DNA of 11,551 bases from JBAWXE01 sp037144255. Its GTDB lineage: Bacteria; Bacteroidota; Bacteroidia; Chitinophagales; Chitinophagaceae. Of the stretch, positions 1 to 6,066 are shown one piece after another. Every line of letters begins with the position of its first letter. Within the stretch, counting starts at the first letter, position 1. Location of the stretch: contig JBAWXE010000090.1 in the NCBI GenBank assembly GCA_037144255.1, forward strand, positions 1 to 11,551, given 5' to 3'. A program made the position numbers and the translations under genes. The notes under the pieces were generated by a model. That model worked only from the letters and a program-made list of their open reading frames with translations, was not told the DNA's origin and searched no databases.

Positions 1-615
1 ACGCAGGTAACACCACAGTACTGTAGCCATACCTAATTCGTGTGCATATTCAAATGCCTTAGCTACTTCTACTATTTGACGAGTGCTTTCTTCAGAACCG
101 AAATAGATAGTGGCACCGACTGCTGTAGCTCCCATGTTCCAAGCATCTTTAATAGTGCCGAACATGATCTGATCAAAACGGTTAGGATAAGAAATGAATT
201 CGTTATGGTTGATCTTTACAATGAAAGGTATCTTATGTGCATATTTCCTGGCTACTGCTCCCAACACACCATAAGTTGAAGCAACAGCATTACATCCACC
301 TTCGATAGCCAGTTTTACAATATTCTCAGGATCGAAATAAATTGGGTTTGGAGCAAATGATGCACCACCGCTATGTTCTATACCCTGATCCACCGGTAGG
401 ATAGATACATATCCTGTTCCTGCCAAACGTCCATGGTTCATCAATCCATTGATACTACGTAATGTTTGTATGTTGCGGTTAGAACTGCTCCATACATCGT
501 CGATCACTGAACCCGATGGTTTATGAATAGAATTTTTATCTATTGTCTTGCAGGTGTGGTTCAAATAATACTCGGCCTGATCGCCTAATAATTCTTGTAT
601 TTTTTTGGAAGCCAT
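1..615 (-). CDS. fbaB: Class I fructose-bisphosphate aldolase, FbaB/DhnA family (N-terminal 205 residues, cut by window edge)
   Basis: Cleaves fructose 1,6-bisphosphate to dihydroxyacetone phosphate and glyceraldehyde 3-phosphate, and runs in reverse in gluconeogenesis; a cytoplasmic Schiff-base enzyme. The frame is open from an ATG at 615 to the left edge, exactly 205 codons. It reads MASKKIQELLGDQAEYYLNH at the start and carries the DhnA-type aldolase signature PVDQGIEHS at residues 74-82, IVKINHNE at 132-139 (a TIM-barrel strand) and GATAVGATIYFGS at 162-174. Family members are about 350 residues, so the Schiff-base lysine (near residue 237 in E. coli FbaB) lies outside the window. There is no Shine-Dalgarno; the leader is A/T-rich. 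A TAnnTTTG promoter sits 26 bp upstream, so the gene can be transcribed independently of the operon before it. Family assignment is firm; the FbaB name rests on overall similarity recalled from memory. Confidence 0.9.
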   Translation of the reverse strand, partial: MASKKIQELLGDQAEYYLNHTCKTIDKNSIHKPSGSVIDDVWSSSNRNIQTLRSINGLMNHGRLAGTGYVSILPVDQGIEHSGGASFAPNPIYFDPENIVKLAIEGGCNAVASTYGVLGAVARKYAHKIPFIVKINHNEFISYPNRFDQIMFGTIKDAWNMGATAVGATIYFGSEESTRQIVEVAKAFEYAHELGMATVLWCYLR

Positions 616-640
616 ATAAATTGTTCTTTTTAATGTGGGG

Positions 641-648
641 CAAAGGTA
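641..648 (-). promoter_or_regulatory. Bacteroidota -7 promoter element for fbaB
   Basis: Read on the minus strand this is TACCTTTG, a perfect match to the Bacteroidota -7 consensus TAnnTTTG. It lies 26 bp before the fbaB ATG, which gives a short A/T-rich leader. The best upstream TTTG is 25 nt away rather than the roughly 20 nt seen at the clearer promoters here, so the -33 element is weak. Confidence 0.65.
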
Positions 649-690
649 ACAATAATAGGAAAATAGAGTATATCAAAAACCAAATATTGA

Positions 691-2268
691 CTAAGGAGTG
701 ACTAAAATCACTTTCAGACCTGTAATATGGCTGTTCATTACTTCTGGCAAGGCTTTCCCTTGTTCGTCCAGAAATATATAATTTGTACTATCTATCTCGG
801 GATGAAAATAAAAATAATATTTCACCTTGTATTTCCGCATTTCCTCCAACAGTTCTGTATGCGAAAAATCTGCAGTCTCCATATTATAATATGGATTGCC
901 GGAGTAATAAGCTATACGTGCTACTTTCTGTACATCTTTATTCACAGTTTCATTAGATGCAAAACTACCTGTCACTCTTGCTTGCTGTAATTCACCGGCT
1001 ACTTCTAATTGTTCCTTACCTTCGTGCAGCATATTTTTCATATCCCATACTGGCCAGCATATATAAGTAAGGCAAAACACTATAGGTAGGATGCCGGACA
1101 ACCATTTGTTGTCAGTATATGCAATAGCTTTACCTAATATCCATACACCTAATATCATACTCAGTGGTATCATATAGTATATATACCTTGCTTCAAAATG
1201 TGCCAGAAAGAATCCGGAAGGGAATAACATCATTGTAAGTGCTAACAAGAAATACGATTCAGGGAAATGGCTTCTTACTTTTTTAGATAGCACAATGCAT
1301 AATGCCAGTATCCAAGTAGGCAATAACAAGGATGATATCTCATTCATACTCACTATCATTTGCAATGTTCTTTGCCCAACACGTACTATTTGTAATAAGA
1401 ATAAGTGCATTGAATCCCAGAAATGCGGCATATTACCAATCAGTGGATATGGGTCTTCCCAATAGTATGGGCTATCTGCGTAAGTAGGTGGTATCAGATG
1501 GTGTATGCCGTCTTTCCATATTGCATGACCTACCAAACTAATAGAAGTATTCATAGAGCCGGATGTTGAGGCCATCCATTTGCCATATTTTTCATGTAGT
1601 AAGTACAACCATGGACCACTACAGAGTACCATTACAAGTATGGTTACAAAGCATATTTTTATCCATTGCTTACGGTTCTCTTTCTGTATAGCATTTGTAA
1701 GAAAGAAAGTGCAGCAAACTGTATTGAGTATGAAAAATGGAAAAGAATAGGCCTTGGCAAAATAAGCTACAGCTGCTATTATACCTCCTGCCACCCATAG
1801 TAGGGGTCTTGTGCTGTATCTATCAGATGCCATCACTCTGAAAGTACTGAGTAGTAAAAAACATTCCCACAGATCTTCAAATAATTGACTGTATACGGAA
1901 TAAGACAAGAATATTGCTAGTGCTATATGCAGCATCCATTGTAGCTTACGTTCCAAATTATAATGCAGAAACAGCGACTGACATATATATAGTACTCCTA
2001 CTGCGCCACAGGCATTCACTAACACTGCCGCACTCATGGCTGCCATGCCCTGTTTTAGTAGCACTGCTACTAGCCAGCAACTCCATGGGCTCCATAGTCC
2101 GTTTACAGCCTTCAATGTCTCTCCATTAGCATAGCGCTTAGCTATGGTTAGGTAGGCTACACTATCAGGGTCTATATAATATTGACAATAAGGGAACAAA
2201 ACATATACCACCACACACATCAATACTGATGCTAAAAAGAAGGGGCTATATTTTTGTAAGGTATGCAC
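691..2268 (-). CDS. Polytopic GT-C type membrane glycosyltransferase (ArnT/PMT-like)
   Basis: A 525-residue integral membrane protein, probably transferring a sugar from a polyprenyl-phosphate donor to a lipid or protein acceptor on the periplasmic side. An N-terminal helix (about residues 8-28) is followed by a first loop with acidic DPDS at 33-36 in YIDPDSVAYLTIA, the usual GT-C catalytic-loop position. Roughly ten hydrophobic segments follow. CSGPWLYLLHEKYGKW (216-231) and HFEARYIYYMIPL (357-369) resemble conserved GT39-like segments. Residues after about 410 form a soluble, probably periplasmic tail. The start is GTG at 2268. The frame stays open upstream to about 2425 but contains no ATG, and the next internal Met (17) would cut the first helix. 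It lies 59 bp after the BtuF-like gene and is probably the distal operon member. Donor and acceptor cannot be read from sequence. Confidence 0.75.
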   Translation of the reverse strand: MHTLQKYSPFFLASVLMCVVVYVLFPYCQYYIDPDSVAYLTIAKRYANGETLKAVNGLWSPWSCWLVAVLLKQGMAAMSAAVLVNACGAVGVLYICQSLFLHYNLERKLQWMLHIALAIFLSYSVYSQLFEDLWECFLLLSTFRVMASDRYSTRPLLWVAGGIIAAVAYFAKAYSFPFFILNTVCCTFFLTNAIQKENRKQWIKICFVTILVMVLCSGPWLYLLHEKYGKWMASTSGSMNTSISLVGHAIWKDGIHHLIPPTYADSPYYWEDPYPLIGNMPHFWDSMHLFLLQIVRVGQRTLQMIVSMNEISSLLLPTWILALCIVLSKKVRSHFPESYFLLALTMMLFPSGFFLAHFEARYIYYMIPLSMILGVWILGKAIAYTDNKWLSGILPIVFCLTYICWPVWDMKNMLHEGKEQLEVAGELQQARVTGSFASNETVNKDVQKVARIAYYSGNPYYNMETADFSHTELLEEMRKYKVKYYFYFHPEIDSTNYIFLDEQGKALPEVMNSHITGLKVILVTP

Positions 2269-2327
2269 GTATGCTATTGTGTTGCTATGTAATAATAGCC
2301 TTATTTCTTTATTGCTGCAATAGGGTA

Positions 2328-3116
2328 CTACTCTTTTATCAGCTCTTGCAGATAGTCGATAGCTTTCAGCATTCGGCTTCCGTACCAGCTGAACATCTCT
2401 CCATCTACCAACTTTACTTCTGTTTCAGGCAATACTGCTTGTATCTCAAATACATGTTTTTCTTTAAAAGGGTAGGGCTCTGATGACAATAATACCAGTT
2501 CAGGTTTGCGTTTTGCCAGTTCCACTATGTCTATTTCAGGGTATCGTTGCATATCCGCCAGTACATTCGTCCAACCCATTCGTTCAATCACTTCATGTAT
2601 AAAGGTATCATGGCCTATGCTCATCCATGGTTCATACCATATAAAGTAAGCTACTCGTTTAGCTTGGCTGTCTTGTTGCAATTGTGCAAATCCTCTTTCT
2701 ACCTCTTCACATATGGCATTTGCTTTTTCACTTCTTTGTGTCAATATACCTACTTCATGTATCATCTGTAGGGCATCAGCTATATGTTGTATATCGCTCA
2801 CCCATACCGGGCAATATTTATTCAGTTCTCCTATTTGCTCTTTTACATTCTCTTCCCTATTGGCAATAATAAGGTCGGGTTTAAGCCCTAATACATCTTC
2901 TATATGTACATTCTTGGTGCCGCCTATTCGTTTCTTATTTCTAAACCATACTTCTGGGTGCACACAGAATTTTGTAATGCCAACTACTTCATCTTCCAAG
3001 CCCAGATCATATAGCAATTCTGTTTGCGATGGCACCAGCGATACGATACGTTTGGGTTGTATAGGTACATGTATTGTACGCCCCATCATATCCTTTACTG
3101 TATGCATAGCACTCAT
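2328..3116 (-). CDS. Helical-backbone metal receptor / BtuF-like substrate-binding protein without a signal peptide
   Basis: A 262-residue class III (TroA/BtuF/FepB-type) periplasmic-binding-protein fold. The N-lobe carries PKRIVSLVPSQTELLYDLGL (residues 21-40), then VVGITKFCVHP (44-54) and LGLKPDLIIA (76-85). The helical backbone lies around 110-150. The C-lobe shows WYEPWMSIGHDTFIHEVIERM (160-180; written as a family-like segment) and MFSWYGSRMLKAIDYL (241-256). Relatives bind corrinoids, haem or Fe-siderophores for ABC import. The start is fixed by a TAATG junction: its ATG shares one base with the stop of the preceding gene. The N-terminus MSAMHTVKDMMGRTIHVPIQ has no signal peptide or lipobox, so the protein appears cytoplasmic. 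No permease or ATPase gene is nearby. The ligand is unknown; cobalamin is the family-based guess. Confidence 0.8.
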   Translation of the reverse strand: MSAMHTVKDMMGRTIHVPIQPKRIVSLVPSQTELLYDLGLEDEVVGITKFCVHPEVWFRNKKRIGGTKNVHIEDVLGLKPDLIIANREENVKEQIGELNKYCPVWVSDIQHIADALQMIHEVGILTQRSEKANAICEEVERGFAQLQQDSQAKRVAYFIWYEPWMSIGHDTFIHEVIERMGWTNVLADMQRYPEIDIVELAKRKPELVLLSSEPYPFKEKHVFEIQAVLPETEVKLVDGEMFSWYGSRMLKAIDYLQELIKE

Positions 3117-3478
3117 TAGTCAAAATGTTTAATGAAGTACATCACAAAGAATGTGAACAAAATATCCATTGGGAACATAGCATTGGTATACAACTCTCTG
3201 CTGTTATGCGATGCCAGTAATGCATGCAGCAATATGTTCAAGCTGGTAATTATTATATACGTATATCCTGCCCATCTTTTCAGGTCGCAGCAGAATATCC
3301 AACTTACAGTATAAACCAGCATCCATAAGGGCTGCACCCATCCTGACGATGGAAAAGGTTCTGTACGAAAATTCCATACAGAGAATAACAACATGGTTAT
3401 ATGAAACAAAGCCACCCATGGAAAAATAAAGGGAGGCTTTGTCAATATACGTTTTACGAAAGGTTTAGTGTCGCTCAT
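3116..3478 (-). CDS. Small four-helix integral membrane protein of unknown function
   Basis: A 120-residue protein I do not recognise. It has a short basic N-terminus (MSDTKPFVKRILTKPP) and four hydrophobic stretches at about residues 17-36, 46-64, 70-89 and 99-117, with short loops rich in Trp and Phe. This fits a compact inner-membrane protein with both ends inside. No catalytic motif is visible. Its ATG lies within an ATGA overlap with the cbs stop (3475-3478), and its own TAA shares a base with the next start (3116-3118). It is therefore translated in tight coupling with cbs and the BtuF-like gene, which is the strongest argument that it is real. A role in membrane transport or in anchoring a partner is conceivable but only inferred. 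Confidence 0.8.
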   Translation of the reverse strand: MSDTKPFVKRILTKPPFIFPWVALFHITMLLFSVWNFRTEPFPSSGWVQPLWMLVYTVSWIFCCDLKRWAGYTYIIITSLNILLHALLASHNSRELYTNAMFPMDILFTFFVMYFIKHFD

Positions 3479-4839
3479 CCTTTAGAGAATGCGTTAAGTA
3501 TATCGTACTTCGTCAGTATATTATATTGTCCGCTTTCATCTCTGGTCAGCACAGCACCATTGTCCTTATTAATAAAATGTGTCAGGCGTTCCAGTGGGGT
3601 ATCCATATCTACTACCGGCAATGGTTTCTCCATTACATCACCCACCAGCATATCACGCACATCTGTTTGGTCCAATAGTTTTTTGAATAGTCCGCTTTGG
3701 GTGAGGCTACCTGTCAATTCCACATTCTTCATTACAGGTATCTGCTCTATATCATACTTCTTCATCAGTTCCATAGCATCCGCTACTTTACTATCCTGAT
3801 CTATTGTTACCAGTCTGCGGCGTCCTAGTCCACCCAGCAGATCGCGCACTGTTTTTACATCCAGCCATCCACGATCCAGCATCCACTCATCGTTATACAC
3901 CTTACCTACATAGCGGCTACCATGATCATGGAATATCAGTACTACCACATCGTCTTTCTTCAGCTTATCTTTCAGTTGGCGCAGCCCTGCCACTACCGAG
4001 CCTGCTGAATATCCTGCAAAAATACCTTCTTCTTTAGCTATTCGGCGGGCCATTACAGCTCCATCCTTATCTGTTACTTTTTCAAACAGGTCTATGGCAC
4101 TCTTGTCATAGTTCTTCGGCAAAAAATCTTCACCAAATCCTTCTGAAATATAAGGGTATACTTCACCCATATCCAACTCGCCTGTTTCAAACCATTTTTT
4201 CAGCAAGCTACCATAGGTGTCTATAGCCCATACTTGTATATTAGGGTTCTTCTCTTTCAGGAATTTACCCGTACCTACTACAGTTCCACCAGTGCCCGAT
4301 GCTACAACAAGATGCGTTACTTTGCCATCCGTTTGGTCCCATATTTCCGGGCCGGTTTGTTCATAGTGTGCCTGACGGTTAGCCAGATTATCATATTGGT
4401 TCACATACCAGCTATTAGGTATTTCCGTAGCCAACCTGCGCGATACCTGATAGTAAGATCTCGGATCTTCAGGGTCTACATTCGTTGGGCATACTATTAC
4501 TTCGGCACCTAGTGCTTTCAGTATATCAGCTTTCTCTTTCGATTGTTTATCCGTTGTAGCAAAAATACATTTGTAGCCTCTTACTACTGCTGCCAATGCC
4601 AGTCCCATACCTGTATTACCACTAGTACCTTCTATTATGGTGCCACCTGGTTTTATTTTCCCTTCCTGTTCTGCCACGTCCAGCATTTTTACAGCCATTC
4701 TGTCCTTGATACTATTGCCCGGGTTGAAGGATTCAACCTTGGCATATACGGTACATGGCAGCTCGGCCACCACTTTATGTAGTTTTATCAGTGGGGTATT
4801 CCCAATGGTCTGTAGTATATTTTCGTAAACACGTTTCAT
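3475..4839 (-). CDS. cbs: Cystathionine beta-synthase (PLP enzyme with C-terminal CBS domain pair)
   Basis: Condenses serine with homocysteine to cystathionine, the first step of reverse transsulfuration; a cytoplasmic fold-type II PLP enzyme. The 454 residues comprise a catalytic domain (about 1-325) and two CBS motifs (about 330-385 and 395-452). Visible active-site elements are the PLP lysine K45 in NPGNSIKDR, the substrate loop EGTSGNTGMG at 70-79, the phosphate-binding SGTGGT at 181-186, and the GYSAGS segment at 276-281 carrying the serine near the PLP ring nitrogen. The N-terminal haem domain of animal enzymes is absent, as is usual in bacteria. The C-terminal CBS pair could bind an adenosyl ligand, but SAM activation is not proven. 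It heads the minus-strand operon and diverges from the GNAT gene. Cysteine synthase is the alternative; length and the CBS domains favour Cbs. Confidence 0.9.
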   Translation of the reverse strand: MKRVYENILQTIGNTPLIKLHKVVAELPCTVYAKVESFNPGNSIKDRMAVKMLDVAEQEGKIKPGGTIIEGTSGNTGMGLALAAVVRGYKCIFATTDKQSKEKADILKALGAEVIVCPTNVDPEDPRSYYQVSRRLATEIPNSWYVNQYDNLANRQAHYEQTGPEIWDQTDGKVTHLVVASGTGGTVVGTGKFLKEKNPNIQVWAIDTYGSLLKKWFETGELDMGEVYPYISEGFGEDFLPKNYDKSAIDLFEKVTDKDGAVMARRIAKEEGIFAGYSAGSVVAGLRQLKDKLKKDDVVVLIFHDHGSRYVGKVYNDEWMLDRGWLDVKTVRDLLGGLGRRRLVTIDQDSKVADAMELMKKYDIEQIPVMKNVELTGSLTQSGLFKKLLDQTDVRDMLVGDVMEKPLPVVDMDTPLERLTHFINKDNGAVLTRDESGQYNILTKYDILNAFSKG

Positions 4840-4861
4840 AAATAAGTATTAAAAGCCTGCG

Positions 4862-4869
4862 CGAAGGTA
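4862..4869 (-). promoter_or_regulatory. Probable -7 promoter element for cbs operon
   Basis: On the minus strand this reads TACCTTCG, one mismatch from TAnnTTTG, and it lies 22 bp before the cbs ATG. No TTTG is present at the expected 19-21 nt upstream, so the assignment rests on the -7 match and its position in the divergent 158-bp spacer. Confidence 0.45.
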
Positions 4870-4942
4870 AAAAAATGACAGCAGTTTCTTAGCAGTATCA
4901 ATTAGCGCCCCCACTATGTAAATAATTTGTTACGGCATGATA

Positions 4943-4976
4943 TTTGTTACTATTCATCATATAATATGTATATTTT
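4943..4976 (+). promoter_or_regulatory. Possible promoter for the GNAT gene
   Basis: TTTG at 4943-4946 is followed after 22 nt by TATATTTT at 4969-4976, which differs from TAnnTTTG only at the last base. The gene starts 21 bp further on. The spacer is a little long and the match imperfect, so this is a weak call. Confidence 0.3.
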
Positions 4977-4997
4977 ACACTATGTAGAAACTTTCAT

Positions 4998-5519
4998 ATG
5001 AACAATAGTTTCACTTATCGCGCTGCTGTAATATCTGATGCTCTAAGGCTCTCTGTCTTATTTCAACAGACATATATGCATACTTATGGCACCGAAGGGG
5101 TCACTACAGAATATGCTAATTTTATCACTTCTCGTTTTTCAATAGCACATATCGAACATACTATTACTTCATATCCCGGCAATATCATAGTAGCAGAATA
5201 TCATGATAATCTAGTAGGGGTAGTAGAGGTCTCTTTCGATCACGAATGCCCCAAACGTAATGTATTAATGCCTGAGATCAATAAGCTCTATGTATTAGAT
5301 CATTTTTGTGATAAAGGAATCGGTCATGAATTATTACATGAGGCCGAAAAATTCATCCTTTCAAAAGGGCATCACGATATATGGCTATGGGTTTATTTGC
5401 TCAATCCTCGTGCCATTGCCTTTTATGTACGAGAAGGCTACCGCTCTATTGGTAATATGATGTTTCAGATGGAAGTCAATGCTTACGAGAATGTGGTAAT
5501 GACCAAATCATTATCATAA
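4998..5519 (+). CDS. GNAT family N-acetyltransferase
   Basis: A 173-residue cytoplasmic acetyltransferase that would move the acetyl group of acetyl-CoA onto an amine; the acceptor is unknown. The GNAT core is clear. NIIVAEYHDNLVGVVEVSF (62-80) is the beta2-beta3 hairpin. INKLYVLDHFCDKGIGHELL (94-113) is motif A, with KGIG filling the Q/RxxGxG/A pyrophosphate loop (its first position is Cys rather than Arg or Gln). NPRAIAFYVREGY (136-148) is motif B, with the Tyr usually placed to protonate the leaving thiolate. Length is normal for a single-domain GNAT. The start is an ATG at 4998. It is transcribed divergently from cbs and appears monocistronic, since the next 547 bp are gene-free. The family resembles uncharacterised RimI/PhnO-like enzymes. 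Confidence 0.88.
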   Translation: MNNSFTYRAAVISDALRLSVLFQQTYMHTYGTEGVTTEYANFITSRFSIAHIEHTITSYPGNIIVAEYHDNLVGVVEVSFDHECPKRNVLMPEINKLYVLDHFCDKGIGHELLHEAEKFILSKGHHDIWLWVYLLNPRAIAFYVREGYRSIGNMMFQMEVNAYENVVMTKSLS

Positions 5520-5548
5520 TTGCTGAACCCCAAAAGTGGATATCTTTT

Positions 5549-5580
5549 TTTGAAACCCCTATGAGCATTTCGTATTTTTG
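5549..5580 (+). promoter_or_regulatory. Canonical Bacteroidota promoter pointing into the repeat region
   Basis: TTTG at 5549-5552, a 20-nt spacer, then TATTTTTG at 5573-5580 give a perfect TTTG-N20-TAnnTTTG arrangement, the same spacing as the mdh promoter. Transcription would begin near 5585. The first good ATG-started gene downstream is almost 500 bp away, so the product is either a long leader or a separate RNA. Confidence 0.6.
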
Positions 5581-5599
5581 TGCGGAATTAAGGTCCTCC

Positions 5600-5611
5600 A
5601 AACGGCCGTTT
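5600..5611. repeat. Perfect 12-bp palindrome just downstream of the 5549-5580 promoter
   Basis: AAACGGCCGTTT reads identically on both strands. It starts about 15 nt after the predicted transcription start, a position that would suit an operator. As RNA it could only form a hairpin by sacrificing its central bases, so a dimeric protein-binding site is the more natural reading. No matching regulator is visible in the window. Confidence 0.5.
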
Positions 5612-5691
5612 TGCTAAGAAATCCTTTTTTAGTAGCACAATTTTCTATTAAAACTCTAATAATCAATCTTTTATATTGTGCATCGCCCCCA

Positions 5692-5790
5692 AAAAGCACA
5701 ACAAAAGCACAACAAAAGCACAACGAAAGCACAACGAAAGCACAGATAAAACACAATAAAAGCACAACAAAAGCACAACAAAAGCACAAT
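5692..5790 (+). repeat. Nine tandem 11-bp units (AAAAGCACAAC), helically phased A-tracts
   Basis: Units start at 5692, 5703, 5714, 5725, 5736, 5747, 5758, 5769 and 5780. Five match AAAAGCACAAC exactly and one differs only in its last base. The middle three are degenerate: GAAAGCACAAC, GAAAGCACAGA and TAAAACACAAT. A tenth partial unit follows (AAAAGCTCC). The 11-bp period places a 3-4 base A-tract on nearly the same face of the helix each turn, which is the known basis of intrinsic DNA curvature. The plus strand has no T from 5692 to 5746. There are no spacers between units, so this is a minisatellite and not CRISPR. Confidence 0.9.
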
Positions 5791-5850
5791 AAAAGCTCCT
5801 AACAACCATGGCGCATATTTGCAACCTCTGACCACACTCCAGCTTTCATT

Positions 5851-5892
5851 GCGGCCCCCCTAGCCGCTATCTCCTTTTGTTGCGCTAGCAAC
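5851..5892. repeat. Two adjacent small GC-rich hairpins
   Basis: GCGGC (5851-5855) pairs with GCCGC (5863-5867) across a 7-nt loop, and GTTGC (5879-5883) pairs with GCAAC (5888-5892) across GCTA. The patch is GC-richer than its surroundings. A TCTCCTTTTG stretch follows the first hairpin but is too broken to be a convincing intrinsic terminator. Confidence 0.4.
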
Positions 5893-5959
5893 GCTATCAT
5901 TTTGGCGAGGCAAATGAAATTGGATAACAATGATCACTCTTTTGTACACACTATAGGTC

Positions 5960-5989
5960 ATATCCACATCCCAACAAAATTTATCCACA
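5960..5989 (+). promoter_or_regulatory. Two TATCCACA sites 21 bp apart, one a perfect DnaA-box consensus
   Basis: TTATCCACA at 5981-5989 equals the strong bacterial DnaA-box consensus, and ATATCCACA at 5960-5968 differs at one base. Both point the same way and their starts are 21 bp apart, two helical turns. A looser relative, TTGTACACA, lies at 5942-5950. An AT-rich stretch follows (5990-6023). Possible roles are a DnaA-binding or replication-associated site, or an operator for the gene at 6067. Confidence 0.4.
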
Positions 5990-6066
5990 CTATATTATAA
6001 CCATATAAATAGTAGTATTTTCACCATCTGTAACACACTGACAGCTACCGAAACACTTCAACACTT

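Larger units (their letters stand above)
5520..6066 (+). other. 547-bp gene-free region with promoter, phased repeats, hairpins and DnaA-box-like sites
   Basis: No convincing protein gene is present. In order it contains a complete promoter (5549-5580), a 12-bp palindrome (5600-5611), a weak 8-bp hairpin (5614-5632), the 11-bp tandem repeat (5692-5790), a GC-richer patch with two small hairpins (5851-5867 and 5879-5892), two TATCCACA repeats (5961-5989) and an AT-rich stretch (5990-6023) before the ATG at 6067. The two frames that stay open across the repeat begin with TTG and owe their openness to the stop-free repeat unit. The region may encode an untranslated RNA or serve as a structural or regulatory site. 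Confidence 0.6.

Noticed and set aside
2713..3799. Antisense frames of 132-139 codons opposite the BtuF-like gene (2713-3132) and opposite cbs (3401-3799)
   Set aside because: They lie wholly or mainly opposite well-supported genes, and their sequences are low-complexity Ser/Ile/Cys-rich shadows.
5520..5632. Remnant of an insertion sequence after the GNAT gene
   Set aside because: No transposase fragment, no paired terminal inverted repeats and no target-site duplication could be found.
5559..5789. Minus-strand frame of 76 codons across the same repeat, giving a Cys/Phe/Val-rich protein resembling a membrane segment
   Set aside because: Also starts with TTG, has no promoter on that strand, and its hydrophobicity is a by-product of the complement of an A/C-rich repeat.
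5692..5790. CRISPR array
   Set aside because: Units are 11 bp and directly abut with no spacers, and no cas genes are present.
5578..5802. Plus-strand frame of 74 codons through the 11-bp repeat, giving a Thr/Lys/Gln-rich 11-residue repeat
   Set aside because: It begins with TTG inside the -7 promoter element, has no ATG, and is open only because the T-poor repeat unit lacks stops in all three phases.
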